NCBI RefSeq assembly: GCF_001715195.1 | Contig: NZ_MDWE01000022.1 | Location: 1-64,000, forward strand | DNA length: 64,000 nucleotides | DNA from: Rhodohalobacter halophilus | GTDB taxonomy: Bacteria; Bacteroidota; Rhodothermia; Balneolales; Balneolaceae | Direction of reading: 5' to 3' | Shown: in pieces, positions 53,021-62,531 of the stretch | Layout of the letters: every line of letters starts with the position of its first letter | Position numbering within the stretch: position 1 is the first letter of the stretch | Translations under genes and position numbers: made by a program | The notes under the pieces: model-generated | Told to the model about the DNA's origin: nothing | What the model saw: only the letters and a program-made list of their open reading frames with translations | Database searches by the model: none

Positions 53021-54052
53021 CTACGTCTCTTCGGTATACTCCTCTAACATGGACTGAACCTTTTTCACATTCTCGGGCGACCCGATGTAGATCGGGCAGC
53101 GCTGATGAATGGACGTGGGTTGAATCTCCATTATTCGACCTTTGCCATCAATCGCTTTTCCGCCGGCCTGTTCAATAATAAAACTGAGCGGATTACACTC
53201 GTACATGAGCCTCAATTTTCCATTTGGGTATTTTGTACTGGCTGGATAGATAAAAATCCCCCCTTTAATAAGTGTACGGTGAAGATCTGCAACCATCGAG
53301 CCGATATAGCGTGCAGTATAGGGCCGATTAGTCTCTTCATCTTCAACCTGGCAATATTTGATGTACTTCTTCAATCCCAATGGCCAGGAGTTGTAGCTCC
53401 CCTCATTTATGCTGTAAATATTTCCTTTCTCGGGGATCTTGAAATTATCTTCAGAAAGAATAAACTCTCCGATACTCGGATCAAGTGTAAAAGAACTCAC
53501 GCCCAAGCCTGTTGTATAAACCATGATAGTACTGGATCCATATAGAACATAACCGGCTGCAACTTGTCGAATTCCCGGCTGCAGTGCATCATCTTCAACC
53601 AGCTTTCTATCAAATCTCGGCTGGCGCATATAAATTGAGAAAATACTGCCGATCGAAACATTTACATCGATGTTGGATGACCCATCAAGTGGATCCATAT
53701 ACACAATATATTTTCCCCCTTCGCTATTTAGCCTTACGATACCGTCATTCTCTTCAGAGATCACCATACAGGTAATCATTGAACGGTCTAATGCAGAAAT
53801 AAGCTGTTGATCTGCAAATAGATCCAGACGTTTTACAGATTCACCGTGGACATTCTTTGATCCGTCAACTCCTAACAAATTTGTGATACCCGCTTTGTTT
53901 ACCTCACGAGAGATAATCTTGGCAGCAAGCCCAATATCACGTAAAAGCTGAGAAAGTTCTCCGGTTGCACCGGGAAACTTATTTTGTGCCTGAATGATGT
54001 ACTCATCCAGTGTTACCAGTTTTCTGGATTTAGCGGTAGACGTAGCTTCCAT
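53021..54052 (-). CDS. fbp: fructose-1,6-bisphosphatase, class I
   Basis: A 343-residue class I FBPase. It has VISEENDGIVRL, YIVYMDPLDGSSNIDVNVSIGSIFSIY with the metal-binding Asp-Pro-Leu-Asp-Gly motif, and YIGSMVADLHRTLIKGGIFIYPA. It hydrolyses fructose 1,6-bisphosphate in gluconeogenesis. Length is typical. The gene precedes coaE in the opposite order (fbp downstream by 55 bases). Confidence 0.96.
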   Translation of the reverse strand: MEATSTAKSRKLVTLDEYIIQAQNKFPGATGELSQLLRDIGLAAKIISREVNKAGITNLLGVDGSKNVHGESVKRLDLFADQQLISALDRSMITCMVISEENDGIVRLNSEGGKYIVYMDPLDGSSNIDVNVSIGSIFSIYMRQPRFDRKLVEDDALQPGIRQVAAGYVLYGSSTIMVYTTGLGVSSFTLDPSIGEFILSEDNFKIPEKGNIYSINEGSYNSWPLGLKKYIKYCQVEDEETNRPYTARYIGSMVADLHRTLIKGGIFIYPASTKYPNGKLRLMYECNPLSFIIEQAGGKAIDGKGRIMEIQPTSIHQRCPIYIGSPENVKKVQSMLEEYTEET

Positions 54053-54107
54053 AGCTGCAGTTCAGTTGTTTTCAACTTCCTTAATAAGCTTGGCTATCTG
54101 CTATGGC

Positions 54108-54716
54108 TTACACAGCATCCCGATAGTCTTCCAATACTCTATAAAAAAGCTCCTTTGATTTCTGTTTAAACTCTTTTAGCGTACCAATATTTTCGACGGT
54201 ATAATCGGCAATACTTTTTAAATTTTCAAAGTCGGGTTGCTTCTCCATTCGGCTCATCACATCCAACTCAGAAATGTCGTCTCTCTGTTTAACTCTTTCA
54301 ATTTGATCATTTTTTGGAGCGAGCACTAAAATAACGATATCCAGATCCTCAGGACGCCCTTTATTCAGCAAAAGAGCAGCCTCTTTAACAAGAATTTTCA
54401 CATCCGTTTCGGATGCCTTTCTTGCAATCTCCCTAAATTTTCTTGCAACAGCCGGATGAACAATCCGGTTCAGCTCTTCAACTCTTCCCTGTTGAAATGC
54501 TTCGCGAATTAAATGCTGTTTATTTAGAGTGCCATCCCGGTGGTAGGTCTTCTCACCAAATGTTCTCTTTAACTCGTTGATAACAGCCTCATCCTCTACC
54601 ATCAACTTTTTTGCGAGATCGTCTGCATATACAATTTGAGCGCCTAAAGATTCCCACACTTTACAGAGTGTACTTTTTCCTGACCCAATCCCTCCGGTAA
54701 CCCCGGCTACAATCAT
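54108..54716 (-). CDS. coaE: dephospho-CoA kinase
   Basis: A 202-residue P-loop kinase with GVTGGIGSGKSTLCKVWESLGAQIVYADDLAK at the start, the phosphate loop typical of CoaE, and IVHPAVARKFREIA later. It phosphorylates dephospho-CoA to CoA. The start overlaps the prfB stop by four bases (ATGA), so the two are translationally coupled. Confidence 0.95.
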   Translation of the reverse strand: MIVAGVTGGIGSGKSTLCKVWESLGAQIVYADDLAKKLMVEDEAVINELKRTFGEKTYHRDGTLNKQHLIREAFQQGRVEELNRIVHPAVARKFREIARKASETDVKILVKEAALLLNKGRPEDLDIVILVLAPKNDQIERVKQRDDISELDVMSRMEKQPDFENLKSIADYTVENIGTLKEFKQKSKELFYRVLEDYRDAV

Positions 54717-55838
54717 GCGGCCTCTCCAACATTGGTGGCCAGCAGATACGCCTTCATAAATTCATCCAGGTCACCATCCATTACTCCTTGAACATCACCT
54801 GTTTCATGATTGGTACGGTGATCCTTCACCATATTGTAGGGATGGAAAACATAGGAACGTATTTGTGATCCCCACTCATTACTGCTTTTTGAGTCTTCGA
54901 GTTTCTGTTTCTCCCGCTCTTTTATCTGTTTCTCAAGCTCATACACTTTTGATTTCAGCATCACCATCGCCTTCTCACGATTCTGAAGCTGAGACCGCTC
55001 CTGCTGGCATTCCGCCACTACACGATCTTCAGATCCGTCACTCAACTTTCCTGACCAAATCAGTCGGACACCGGTCTCAACCTTGTTCACATTCTGACCA
55101 CCCGCACCGCTGGCATGAAAACGCTGCAGCTCGATGTCCGAATCATTCAGGTTCACTTCTATCGTATCATCGATGATAGGCGATACAAAGACTGAACTAA
55201 ACGATGTGTGACGACGTGAATTACTGTCAAATGGCGAAATTCGAACCAAACGGTGGGTTCCGCTTTCCGATTTCAGATATCCGTAGGCATTGGGACCGCT
55301 CACTTCTATCGTTGCACTTTTTAAGCCTGCAACATCGCCATCCTGATACTCCACAACAGAAACTTTATAGCCTTTCTTTTCGGCCCATCGTGTATACATT
55401 CTGTACAACATCGATGCCCAATCCTGGCTCTCCGTTCCCCCGGCTCCCGGGTTAAACGTTACAATCGCGTTACGATGGTCATCCTCACCGCTTAACATGT
55501 TCTGAAGCTCGAGATCTTCCAGTTTCTTTCTGAATGAAGAGAGTTCTGATTTCAGATCATCTACAACCTCTTCCCCCTCCTCCAGAAATTGCTGAAACAC
55601 CCGGATACTTTCCCGGAGTTCATCCAGTTCATCCCATTTATCAACCAATCCTTTTTCCCGGTCCAGCTCTTGCATAATTTGTTGAGCCTTATCCGGATCA
55701 TTCCAAAAATTGGGGTCCTGAGTCTGATCAGTAAGTTCTATGATTCGGACTTTTCGTTTATCGTAGTCAAAGATACCCCCTGAGCGTGTCCAGGCGCTCA
55801 AATAATTCGTTGATTTTGTCTGACTGGATGTTCTCCAT
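54713..55838 (-). CDS. prfB: peptide chain release factor 2, programmed +1 frameshift
   Basis: RF2 in two frames. The first frame runs 55838-55770 and encodes 23 residues (MENIQSDKIN to RGYL), ending at TGA (55767-55769). The second runs 55768-54713 (351 residues), starting with FDYDKRK. At the junction AGGGGG lies before TAT-CTT-TGA-C, the classical RF2 autoregulatory site. The total is 374 residues. The SPF specificity motif is in RISPFDSNSR and the GGQ in GAGGQNVNK. The frame that begins with TTG at 55801 is not the real start. Confidence 0.95.
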
Positions 55839-55846
55839 TTGTAAAA

Positions 55847-56098
55847 TTATCGGTTTAAAATTTTTGCGATTATAATTCCTGCTACAAGTCCGCCTGCAAG
55901 TGCAGCTCCAAGGCTCACTTCCGGATTCTTCTTCACATATTTTTTGGCTTGCTTATATTCACGCCTCAACTCCTTTTGAAGTCTGTCGCGCTCTTTTTGA
56001 AGTTTGATCACCAAATCATCATACGCTTCATTCAGAGCTTCTTTCTCTCTATCAATTACATCTTTTAGTTCTTTCTCAAGCTTTTTTACGTTGTCCAT
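55847..56098 (-). CDS. YqjD/ElaB-like (DUF883-like) membrane-anchored protein
   Basis: An 83-residue protein. Residues 1-55 are a highly charged helix (KKLEKELKDVIDREKEALNEAYDDLVIKLQKERDRLQ), followed by KNPEVSLGAALAGGLVAGIIIAKIL, a C-terminal membrane helix with a glycine zipper. This is the layout of YqjD/ElaB proteins that tether ribosomes to the membrane in stationary phase, an assignment by layout. The ATG at 56098 has GGAGG upstream. It ends 9 bases before the prfB start. Confidence 0.7.
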   Translation of the reverse strand: MDNVKKLEKELKDVIDREKEALNEAYDDLVIKLQKERDRLQKELRREYKQAKKYVKKNPEVSLGAALAGGLVAGIIIAKILNR

Positions 56099-56264
56099 AT
56101 TGGGCCTCCGTGAATGGTTATTATCTCTGTTTAAAAATCTACTTTTATCAGCTTCTATGCAAAAGAAACTGCATGAGTTTCTTACAATTAACAAATCGAT
56201 CTTTCAAAAAGTTTACCTCCACCAACAGCCTCTTGCAGGGAGCACAAATACTCAGATCTGCTGA

Positions 56265-58046
56265 TTAGTCTGCTGTGGTTACATCCTGGTCGCGATACTG
56301 CAGCTCATAGAGTTTACGGTAGATTCCATCCTGCTTCTCCATCAACTCTTTATGCGCCCCCTCTTCTCTGATTTTGCCCTTGTGCATCACCAGAATTTTA
56401 TCGGCACCGCGAATCGTTGAAAGCCGGTGTGCTATAACGATAGAAGTCCTTCCTTTCATCATTTTTTCACACGCTTTAGAAACCAGTTCTTCGGTTTCTG
56501 AATCGACACTGGAAGTAGCCTCGTCAAGTATCAGAATTTTAGGGTCGTAAACCATTGCCCGGACAAAGCAGATCAGTTGTCGCTGCCCCATCGAAAGGGA
56601 TGCTCCGCGTTCATTCAGGACGTAATCATATCCTCCCGGTAATTTTGATATAAAGCGATGGCAATCCACCTCTTTAGAAGCCTTAATAACATCTTCACGG
56701 GATATATCAGAATTGCCAAGTGTGATATTCTCCAGAACTGTCCCTGAAAAAAGTGCATTATCCTGCAAAACAAGACCGAAATTTTTTCTTAAATCTTTAA
56801 GGGATAACTGTTTGATATTTTGACCATCCAGCAATATTTCTCCTTCATTGATGTCATAATACCGCATCAACAGATTAATGATTGTAGATTTACCTGCACC
56901 GGTAGCTCCCACTATCGCAAGAAGTTCTCCCGGTTTTGCAGTAAAGGATACATCTCGCAAAATAACTTCATCATCCTTATTGTAAGAGAACCAGACACGA
57001 TTAAAATCGATCCTCCCTTTAACATTCTCAATCTCAACCGGCTGGTCCGATTCAACAACCTCTTTTTCGGTATCCAGTACATCAAAAATTCGTTCTGAGG
57101 ATGCCAATGCAGATTGAAGTGTGTTATACTTTTCAGAAAGACCCCGAATTGGATTAAAAAATTGCCTTACATATTGAATAAAAGCCAGAAGCACACCGAA
57201 CGACACCTGGTCCATCAGTGCCCTTGCCCCGCCATACCACACCACAAGAGCCATTGCCAGACTTGCCAAAACCTCAACCACCGGCCAGAAAATCGAAAAG
57301 TAGAAGATGGTTCTGATATGGGCTTCCCTGTGCTGCTTATTCAAGGATTCAAACTGCTGCTTCTGCTTATTTTGCCTGTTGAAAAGCTGAACAACCGACA
57401 TACCGCTTATGTGCTCCTGAACAAACGAGTTTAGTCTTGCAATCTGATCGCGTACGTCCAAAAATGCGGAACGAACCTTACCTTTAAACCAGAAAGTGGA
57501 GTAAAAGAGAATAGGAAGTACAAGAATGGCAATCACGGTCAGTTCCCAACTCATCGACAACATAAAGTAGAGGATGAAGAAGATTCTGAACAGATCTCCG
57601 ATCATATTCACTATCCCGTCCGAAAGAAGTTCACTTAGTGCTTCTATATCGTTGGTTGTTCGGGTAATGAGCCGGCCGATCGGGTTCTTGTCAAAAAACT
57701 GAACGTGCAGAGACTGAATTTTTTCAAACACCGAATTTCTTAATCGGTATAGTGCGCCCTGTCCGAACCATCGGGTAAGGTAGGTATTGGCTACAAGAAT
57801 GATGAACTCCCCGATAAGTGCCATACCCAAAAGAGCGATAATCCAGAGAAGACCTGAGTAGTCATCAACTGCTATGTAATCATCAACAGCTATCTGGGTA
57901 AGTTTTGGGCGAATGGTGCCAAGGAAGGCGGCAGACAACGTAAGCACGATTGCCAATACCGCCCACCATTTGTAGGGTTCAAAAAAGTAGTAAAGCCGTC
58001 GAATCAGTACAGAATCGACGGCTTTAGAGTCCTGTTTATTACTCAA
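56265..58046 (-). CDS. ABC exporter half-transporter, BmrD/YheH-like
   Basis: A 593-residue fused TMD-NBD exporter. Six membrane helices come first, then Walker A (GATGAGKST), a changed signature LSMGQRQL in place of LSGGQ, Walker B ILILDEATSSVD with the catalytic Glu, and H-loop AHRLST. In BmrC/BmrD-type heterodimers one subunit has this changed signature. Its partner is the gene at 59383-61185. RNase Z lies between the two. The substrate is unknown. Confidence 0.88.
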   Translation of the reverse strand: MSNKQDSKAVDSVLIRRLYYFFEPYKWWAVLAIVLTLSAAFLGTIRPKLTQIAVDDYIAVDDYSGLLWIIALLGMALIGEFIILVANTYLTRWFGQGALYRLRNSVFEKIQSLHVQFFDKNPIGRLITRTTNDIEALSELLSDGIVNMIGDLFRIFFILYFMLSMSWELTVIAILVLPILFYSTFWFKGKVRSAFLDVRDQIARLNSFVQEHISGMSVVQLFNRQNKQKQQFESLNKQHREAHIRTIFYFSIFWPVVEVLASLAMALVVWYGGARALMDQVSFGVLLAFIQYVRQFFNPIRGLSEKYNTLQSALASSERIFDVLDTEKEVVESDQPVEIENVKGRIDFNRVWFSYNKDDEVILRDVSFTAKPGELLAIVGATGAGKSTIINLLMRYYDINEGEILLDGQNIKQLSLKDLRKNFGLVLQDNALFSGTVLENITLGNSDISREDVIKASKEVDCHRFISKLPGGYDYVLNERGASLSMGQRQLICFVRAMVYDPKILILDEATSSVDSETEELVSKACEKMMKGRTSIVIAHRLSTIRGADKILVMHKGKIREEGAHKELMEKQDGIYRKLYELQYRDQDVTTAD

Positions 58047-58058
58047 ACCAGATTAATT

Positions 58059-59351
58059 TTAGAATCTGTCAAAATCGTCGAAGGGTGTCCTTGGTGTAAT
58101 GTGTTTTGGAGGCCTCGACGTTCCCTGATTACTGTCATTTTGCTCACGCCTGTCACGATTGTCATTGTAATCGCGACTGGGACGCTCCTTTCTTTTTCTG
58201 CCTTGATCACTTCGGCTTCGCCTGCTGCTGGATCCGCGATCGGAACTTCGTCCCCTTCCGGAGGAAGACTTTCGTTTTCTGAAATTCTTTTTTCCTTTAT
58301 CATTTCCACGCCTGCTGCCTCCACTGCGAGAACTGCCGCTCTTATTGTCATCTATCTCCTTCAGATAAACTTTGGCCTGAACAATTCCCTTCTCCTGTGA
58401 CGGATTGGTAAAAATTGGGCGTAATTCGGTAGCAAGCCATGCCGGGAAGAATTTCTCTCTGGCTTCCCGTAGCAAGATAAATGGGTTTGTATAGCGTGCA
58501 GAGAAATGACTGATTACCAAAAGCTTGGTTTGAGCTTCATTGGCTACACGTGCAGCATCTACAGAAGTGGAGTGTCCCGTCTCCGCCGCTTTATCTGCGA
58601 GGTTTTCACTAAATGTTGCTTCGTGATACAGGATGTTCGTGTTCATTGCCAGTTTCACAGAGTTCGGGCAATACTTGGTGTCGGTAATGTAAGCAAAACT
58701 GTCACCGGGCCTTGGATGTCCCACAATTTCATAAGACTTTACAACCGTTCCATCTTCCAGTTCAACGTCTTCGCCGGCTTTCAATGCCTTATACTGTTCA
58801 TCCTCAGTAATGCCAAGTCGTTCAGCTTTTTCTGCATCCACTTTACCGGGTTTATCTTTCTCCTGAAAGCGATACCCAAGGCAAAATTTGGTATGGTTCA
58901 ATGGACGAGCCTCAACATAATACTCATCTTCATCCACCACACGTGTAGATTCTGCATCTTCCTCAACTTCTACGTAATTGATTCCAAATCCGAGTTCCAG
59001 TTTAGCAAACTGAATGTTCCACTCCATAAATTCCTGAATGCCTTTTGGGCCCACAATGGTTAAGTCGCGATCACGCCGCTGAAGCTGCAGAGTGGATATA
59101 AGGCCAATGAGACCGGAATAGTGATCCACATCAAAATGCGATATAAAAATGTTTTCAATTTTTGATCGCTTTAAGCCGGCTTGGAGCATTCTCATCTGAG
59201 CGTTTTCACCACAATCGAATAGGTGAACATCGCCTTCGCGCCATAGCGCTACTGATGAAAGGTGTCTGGTGGCTGTTGGGGTTGCTGAAGCAACACCTAA
59301 AGGTACAATGATCATAGTATCTCCCGCTGTATGTTTTAGGCCTTTTGCCAT
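58059..59351 (-). CDS. rnz: ribonuclease Z with disordered basic tail
   Basis: A 430-residue metallo-beta-lactamase-fold tRNA 3'-processing endonuclease. The fold has ISHFDVDHYSGL (residues 72-77 are HFDVDH), RPLNHTKFCLGYRF, ITDTKYCPNSVKLA, ILYHEATF and VISHFSARY. The second His of the usual HxHxDH is Asp74. The last 110 residues (about 320-430) are rich in Arg, Ser, Gly and Asp (SGSSRSGGSRRGND, RRSRSDQGRKRKERPSRD) and probably disordered; a normal RNase Z ends near residue 305-310. It may bind RNA. Confidence 0.88.
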   Translation of the reverse strand: MAKGLKHTAGDTMIIVPLGVASATPTATRHLSSVALWREGDVHLFDCGENAQMRMLQAGLKRSKIENIFISHFDVDHYSGLIGLISTLQLQRRDRDLTIVGPKGIQEFMEWNIQFAKLELGFGINYVEVEEDAESTRVVDEDEYYVEARPLNHTKFCLGYRFQEKDKPGKVDAEKAERLGITEDEQYKALKAGEDVELEDGTVVKSYEIVGHPRPGDSFAYITDTKYCPNSVKLAMNTNILYHEATFSENLADKAAETGHSTSVDAARVANEAQTKLLVISHFSARYTNPFILLREAREKFFPAWLATELRPIFTNPSQEKGIVQAKVYLKEIDDNKSGSSRSGGSRRGNDKGKKNFRKRKSSSGRGRSSDRGSSSRRSRSDQGRKRKERPSRDYNDNRDRREQNDSNQGTSRPPKHITPRTPFDDFDRF

Positions 59352-59382
59352 TCAAACAAAAGGTACCCGTTTTGCATTTACT

Positions 59383-61185
59383 TTATATTTGAGCTAATTC
59401 TTGTTCGAGTAGTTGTTTTTCGTACATCCTTGCGTATTGTCCTTTCCGTGCAAGTAATTCGTCATGAGAACCTTCTTCGGTTATTGAACCGTCCTGAATA
59501 TAAAAAATTATATCGGCGTTTTTAACAGTAGATATCCGATGGGAAATCATAATCGTGGTTCTGCCGCTCAGTTTTTCATTCAGGTGATTTAAAATTGCTT
59601 CTTCAGTATTTGTATCTACAGCGCTTAAAGAGTCGTCTAAGACTATAATTTTAGGGTCTTTAATGAGCGCCCTTGCAATTGCGATTCGCTGCTTTTGTCC
59701 GCCGGAAAGTGTTATACCCCGTTCACCTACCATGGTCTCAAATTTTTTCTCAAAATCCAAAATATTCTCAAGTACCTGCGCATTTTCTGCCGCCGCTTCA
59801 ACCATCTCCATCGAAGCATTCTCAACGCCAAACGCTATATTCTCTTTTATGGTCGTTGAGAAAAGAAATGTCTCCTGAGGTACATAACCGATTATATCCC
59901 TGAGCTGAACCAGATTCCACTCCTTGATATTTACACCGTCCACAATCACTTCACCCTTGGTCGGATCAAACAGGCGCGGTATCAAATTTACCAGAGTTGT
60001 TTTACCTGAACCGGTTCTTCCCACTACAGCTATTTTACTGCCCGGTTCAATTGTCATATTGATATTCTTTAAAGCATATTCATCAGCACCCGGATATTTG
60101 AAACTCACATTTTTAAGCTCGATTCTTCCATTCACCTTCTCATTTATATTATCTGCAGTTTTTTCTGTATCTCTGATCTCAACAGGTTCTGTAAGGAGCT
60201 TATCGATTCTCTCCCACGATGCAAGTGATTTTTGAAGTGTATTTACAGTGTAACCTAAAGAAGCTACCGGCCAGGTAAGATAGGCTACGTAAATTACAAA
60301 CTCCGCAATATTTCCGATCGTAATTGCTCCATCTATGACCATCAACCCACCCTGCCATATAACAATAACGATTGAAGCACCAATCAGGAGATTTAATGTT
60401 GGATGAAAAAGGGATTCAACCAAATCGAGTCGAAGTTTTTTCTTTCTGTAGGAGTCACTGATTTCCTCAAATCTCTCCTGTTCATACTCCTCTCTGTTAA
60501 AGGCTTTGATGAGTCGGATGCTGCTAAATGTTTCCTGCGCTCTGCCGGCCACCTCGGAATACTGCTCCTGAATAATTAGCTGATATTTATTGATGAAACC
60601 GCTCACCCAATAAGCGAAAGCCGATAAAAAAGGAAGCGGCACCAAAGCCCAGAAAGTTAGTTCGGGGCTTACAATTACCATCATTGTTATGATAAAACCC
60701 GCTCTTGTGAATGTATTGATGGTGTACATCAAAACAGGGCCAAAATATTCCCTCACCCGCCCAACATCTTCCGTGGCACGAACATAAACATCTCCGGATT
60801 TATTGGAAGCGAAATAGCGCTGAGGAAGCGAAAACAGTTTATCGATAATTCGATTTCGTATATCGAATTCAATTTTACGAGAACTGACGATTAACGTCTG
60901 GCGAGTGGCAAACAACAAAATACCGTACATCAGCACGGTGCCAATTAGCAGAAGAGAATTATAAGCCAGTAAAACACCTGCCTCACTGCTAAAGAGAACT
61001 TCAAATATTGAGGAGTATTGACCTGAATAGTCTCCGACGAGAGCCTCAACTTCATCCATTGTTTTACGGATAAATACAGGTATCCAAATCAGAAAAAAGT
61101 TGGAACCTGTGAGAAACAGAGCGCCCAGGAAAATGATGCCCTTGTAATCCCGTAAATATCGATTCAGTTTTTTAAATGAATCCAC
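59383..61185 (-). CDS. ABC exporter half-transporter, BmrC/YheI-like
   Basis: A 600-residue fused TMD-NBD exporter. Walker A is GRTGSGKTT, signature LSGGQKQ, Walker B IIVLDDSLSAVD with Asp in place of the catalytic Glu, and H-loop SHRIST. Together with the partner gene (56265), which has the opposite changes, it would form one active and one degenerate ATP site, as established for BmrCD, LmrCD and TM287/288. The start of the protein (FKKLNRYLRDYKGIIFLGAL) resembles YheI. The substrate is unknown; drugs or lipids are usual for this type. Confidence 0.88.
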   Translation of the reverse strand: MDSFKKLNRYLRDYKGIIFLGALFLTGSNFFLIWIPVFIRKTMDEVEALVGDYSGQYSSIFEVLFSSEAGVLLAYNSLLLIGTVLMYGILLFATRQTLIVSSRKIEFDIRNRIIDKLFSLPQRYFASNKSGDVYVRATEDVGRVREYFGPVLMYTINTFTRAGFIITMMVIVSPELTFWALVPLPFLSAFAYWVSGFINKYQLIIQEQYSEVAGRAQETFSSIRLIKAFNREEYEQERFEEISDSYRKKKLRLDLVESLFHPTLNLLIGASIVIVIWQGGLMVIDGAITIGNIAEFVIYVAYLTWPVASLGYTVNTLQKSLASWERIDKLLTEPVEIRDTEKTADNINEKVNGRIELKNVSFKYPGADEYALKNINMTIEPGSKIAVVGRTGSGKTTLVNLIPRLFDPTKGEVIVDGVNIKEWNLVQLRDIIGYVPQETFLFSTTIKENIAFGVENASMEMVEAAAENAQVLENILDFEKKFETMVGERGITLSGGQKQRIAIARALIKDPKIIVLDDSLSAVDTNTEEAILNHLNEKLSGRTTIMISHRISTVKNADIIFYIQDGSITEEGSHDELLARKGQYARMYEKQLLEQELAQI

Positions 61186-61239
61186 TGATGGATTTTTAGA
61201 TAATTAGCAGATGCTAAAAGAACCTGCAGTATGTCGTTA

Positions 61240-62283
61240 TCATTCCCAGCCTTTAAACTTCTCTTCCCAATGTTTTCCAAGCTTATAACCGGACCGGTAA
61301 GCCGCATCAATATCATCCCCCTCATAGTAGTCCCCAATTAGTGCAAGCGGCGTCTCTTCCACCTCAATTTCAAAGTAAGGCCTGTTGAGTGATTTAACCG
61401 GCTGACTGAATTTCCAGTAGTGTAACTGACTCCAGTTGGGGGTTACGCTCCAGCCGCCGGCAATATCAGCTAATTCAGACAGCAGAGCTTTCTTAATCGT
61501 TTCTTCGTCTGATTTTCTGTGTTTCCGGGCAAAATCAGCCGTTGAATGCACGACTAGAGTACACTCATCTTGATCTTCACGCTTGGATGTTTCGTTGGAG
61601 ATAAAGCGAATAGAGCTATTTGAAGCGTGAATCCCATCCCAATCAGGAGTATTGGATTTATCATACCCCAGCATCAGAGAGATGGAAGGGTTGTAAGAGA
61701 TTTCATCAATCTCACGGATAATTTTCAGTGTGGACACTTCATCAACAGTTGTGTTAAGAAGCCCGTAAGCCTGCGGTGCAGGGGTCGCGATAATCACAGC
61801 ATCCGCTTCAAAGGTATCACTCGAAAGCAGGTTGATCATCCAGGAACGTTTCTTTCGCCTATTCTCCCCAATGTGAGTCAAACCACCGGCCTGAGTGTTA
61901 TTTTTCACGTCTACCCAACGGCTCAAATATTTCCCGATACTGTTCATTCCACTGGCTGCAGTAAAGGTAACACCCTCTTTCTGATTAGGATTACGTTCAA
62001 GAATTTTTTCACCATCATAAAAAAGAAAGTTGTCTCCCCATAATTTGATGATTTTCTTTTCGAGAAGTTCTGCAGTAAACTTCTGAAATTCAGGCGATTT
62101 GGCCGTGAAGTATGAAATACCGTGATCAAGCTTCAGCTGAAGATCTTTACCTGCATAACGGGTAGCCATTCTGCCGCCAAATCCACTGCTCTTCTCAATA
62201 ATTGTCACTTCATGTCCCGCTTTTGAGAGAATTCGCCCGGCTGTTAATCCTGCAATTCCTGCTCCGATAATCCCAATAACCAT
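61240..62283 (-). CDS. renalase-like FAD-dependent oxidoreductase
   Basis: A 347-residue flavoprotein. The N-terminal dinucleotide-binding motif is IGAGIAGLTAGRILSKAGHEVTIIEKSSGFGGRMATR, and the C-terminal FAD contact is PLALIGDYYEGDDIDAAYRSGYKLGKHW. The layout and length match renalase-like/amine-oxidase-like oxidoreductases. The physiological substrate is unknown. It is transcribed before the ABC/RNase Z group on the same strand, with 54 bases between. Confidence 0.82.
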   Translation of the reverse strand: MVIGIIGAGIAGLTAGRILSKAGHEVTIIEKSSGFGGRMATRYAGKDLQLKLDHGISYFTAKSPEFQKFTAELLEKKIIKLWGDNFLFYDGEKILERNPNQKEGVTFTAASGMNSIGKYLSRWVDVKNNTQAGGLTHIGENRRKKRSWMINLLSSDTFEADAVIIATPAPQAYGLLNTTVDEVSTLKIIREIDEISYNPSISLMLGYDKSNTPDWDGIHASNSSIRFISNETSKREDQDECTLVVHSTADFARKHRKSDEETIKKALLSELADIAGGWSVTPNWSQLHYWKFSQPVKSLNRPYFEIEVEETPLALIGDYYEGDDIDAAYRSGYKLGKHWEEKFKGWE

Positions 62284-62531
62284 AAAAATCCTTAATGCCA
62301 GTTAGTAATTAATGATCGTAGAAAAATGTAAATCTAAAGTTAAAGAACTATTCACTCTACTTCTTGTCTAATTTTTTAAATTTTCCGGTCGAATAGTACC
62401 CTGCTTTCAAAGCCCCAATCATACATTAAAATAGTTACCCCCTTTACTGCATGATGAGATGAGACCGAGTCCCTGCAGTATTAGTAAAAATTCATCAGAA
62501 ATTGGAATCTCAACTTACCGTTTTCAAAACA

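Noticed and set aside
55801-55838. RF2 starting from TTG at 55801
   Set aside because: The upstream ATG frame with AGGGGG and CTTTGAC shows programmed frameshifting, so the real N-terminus is at 55838.
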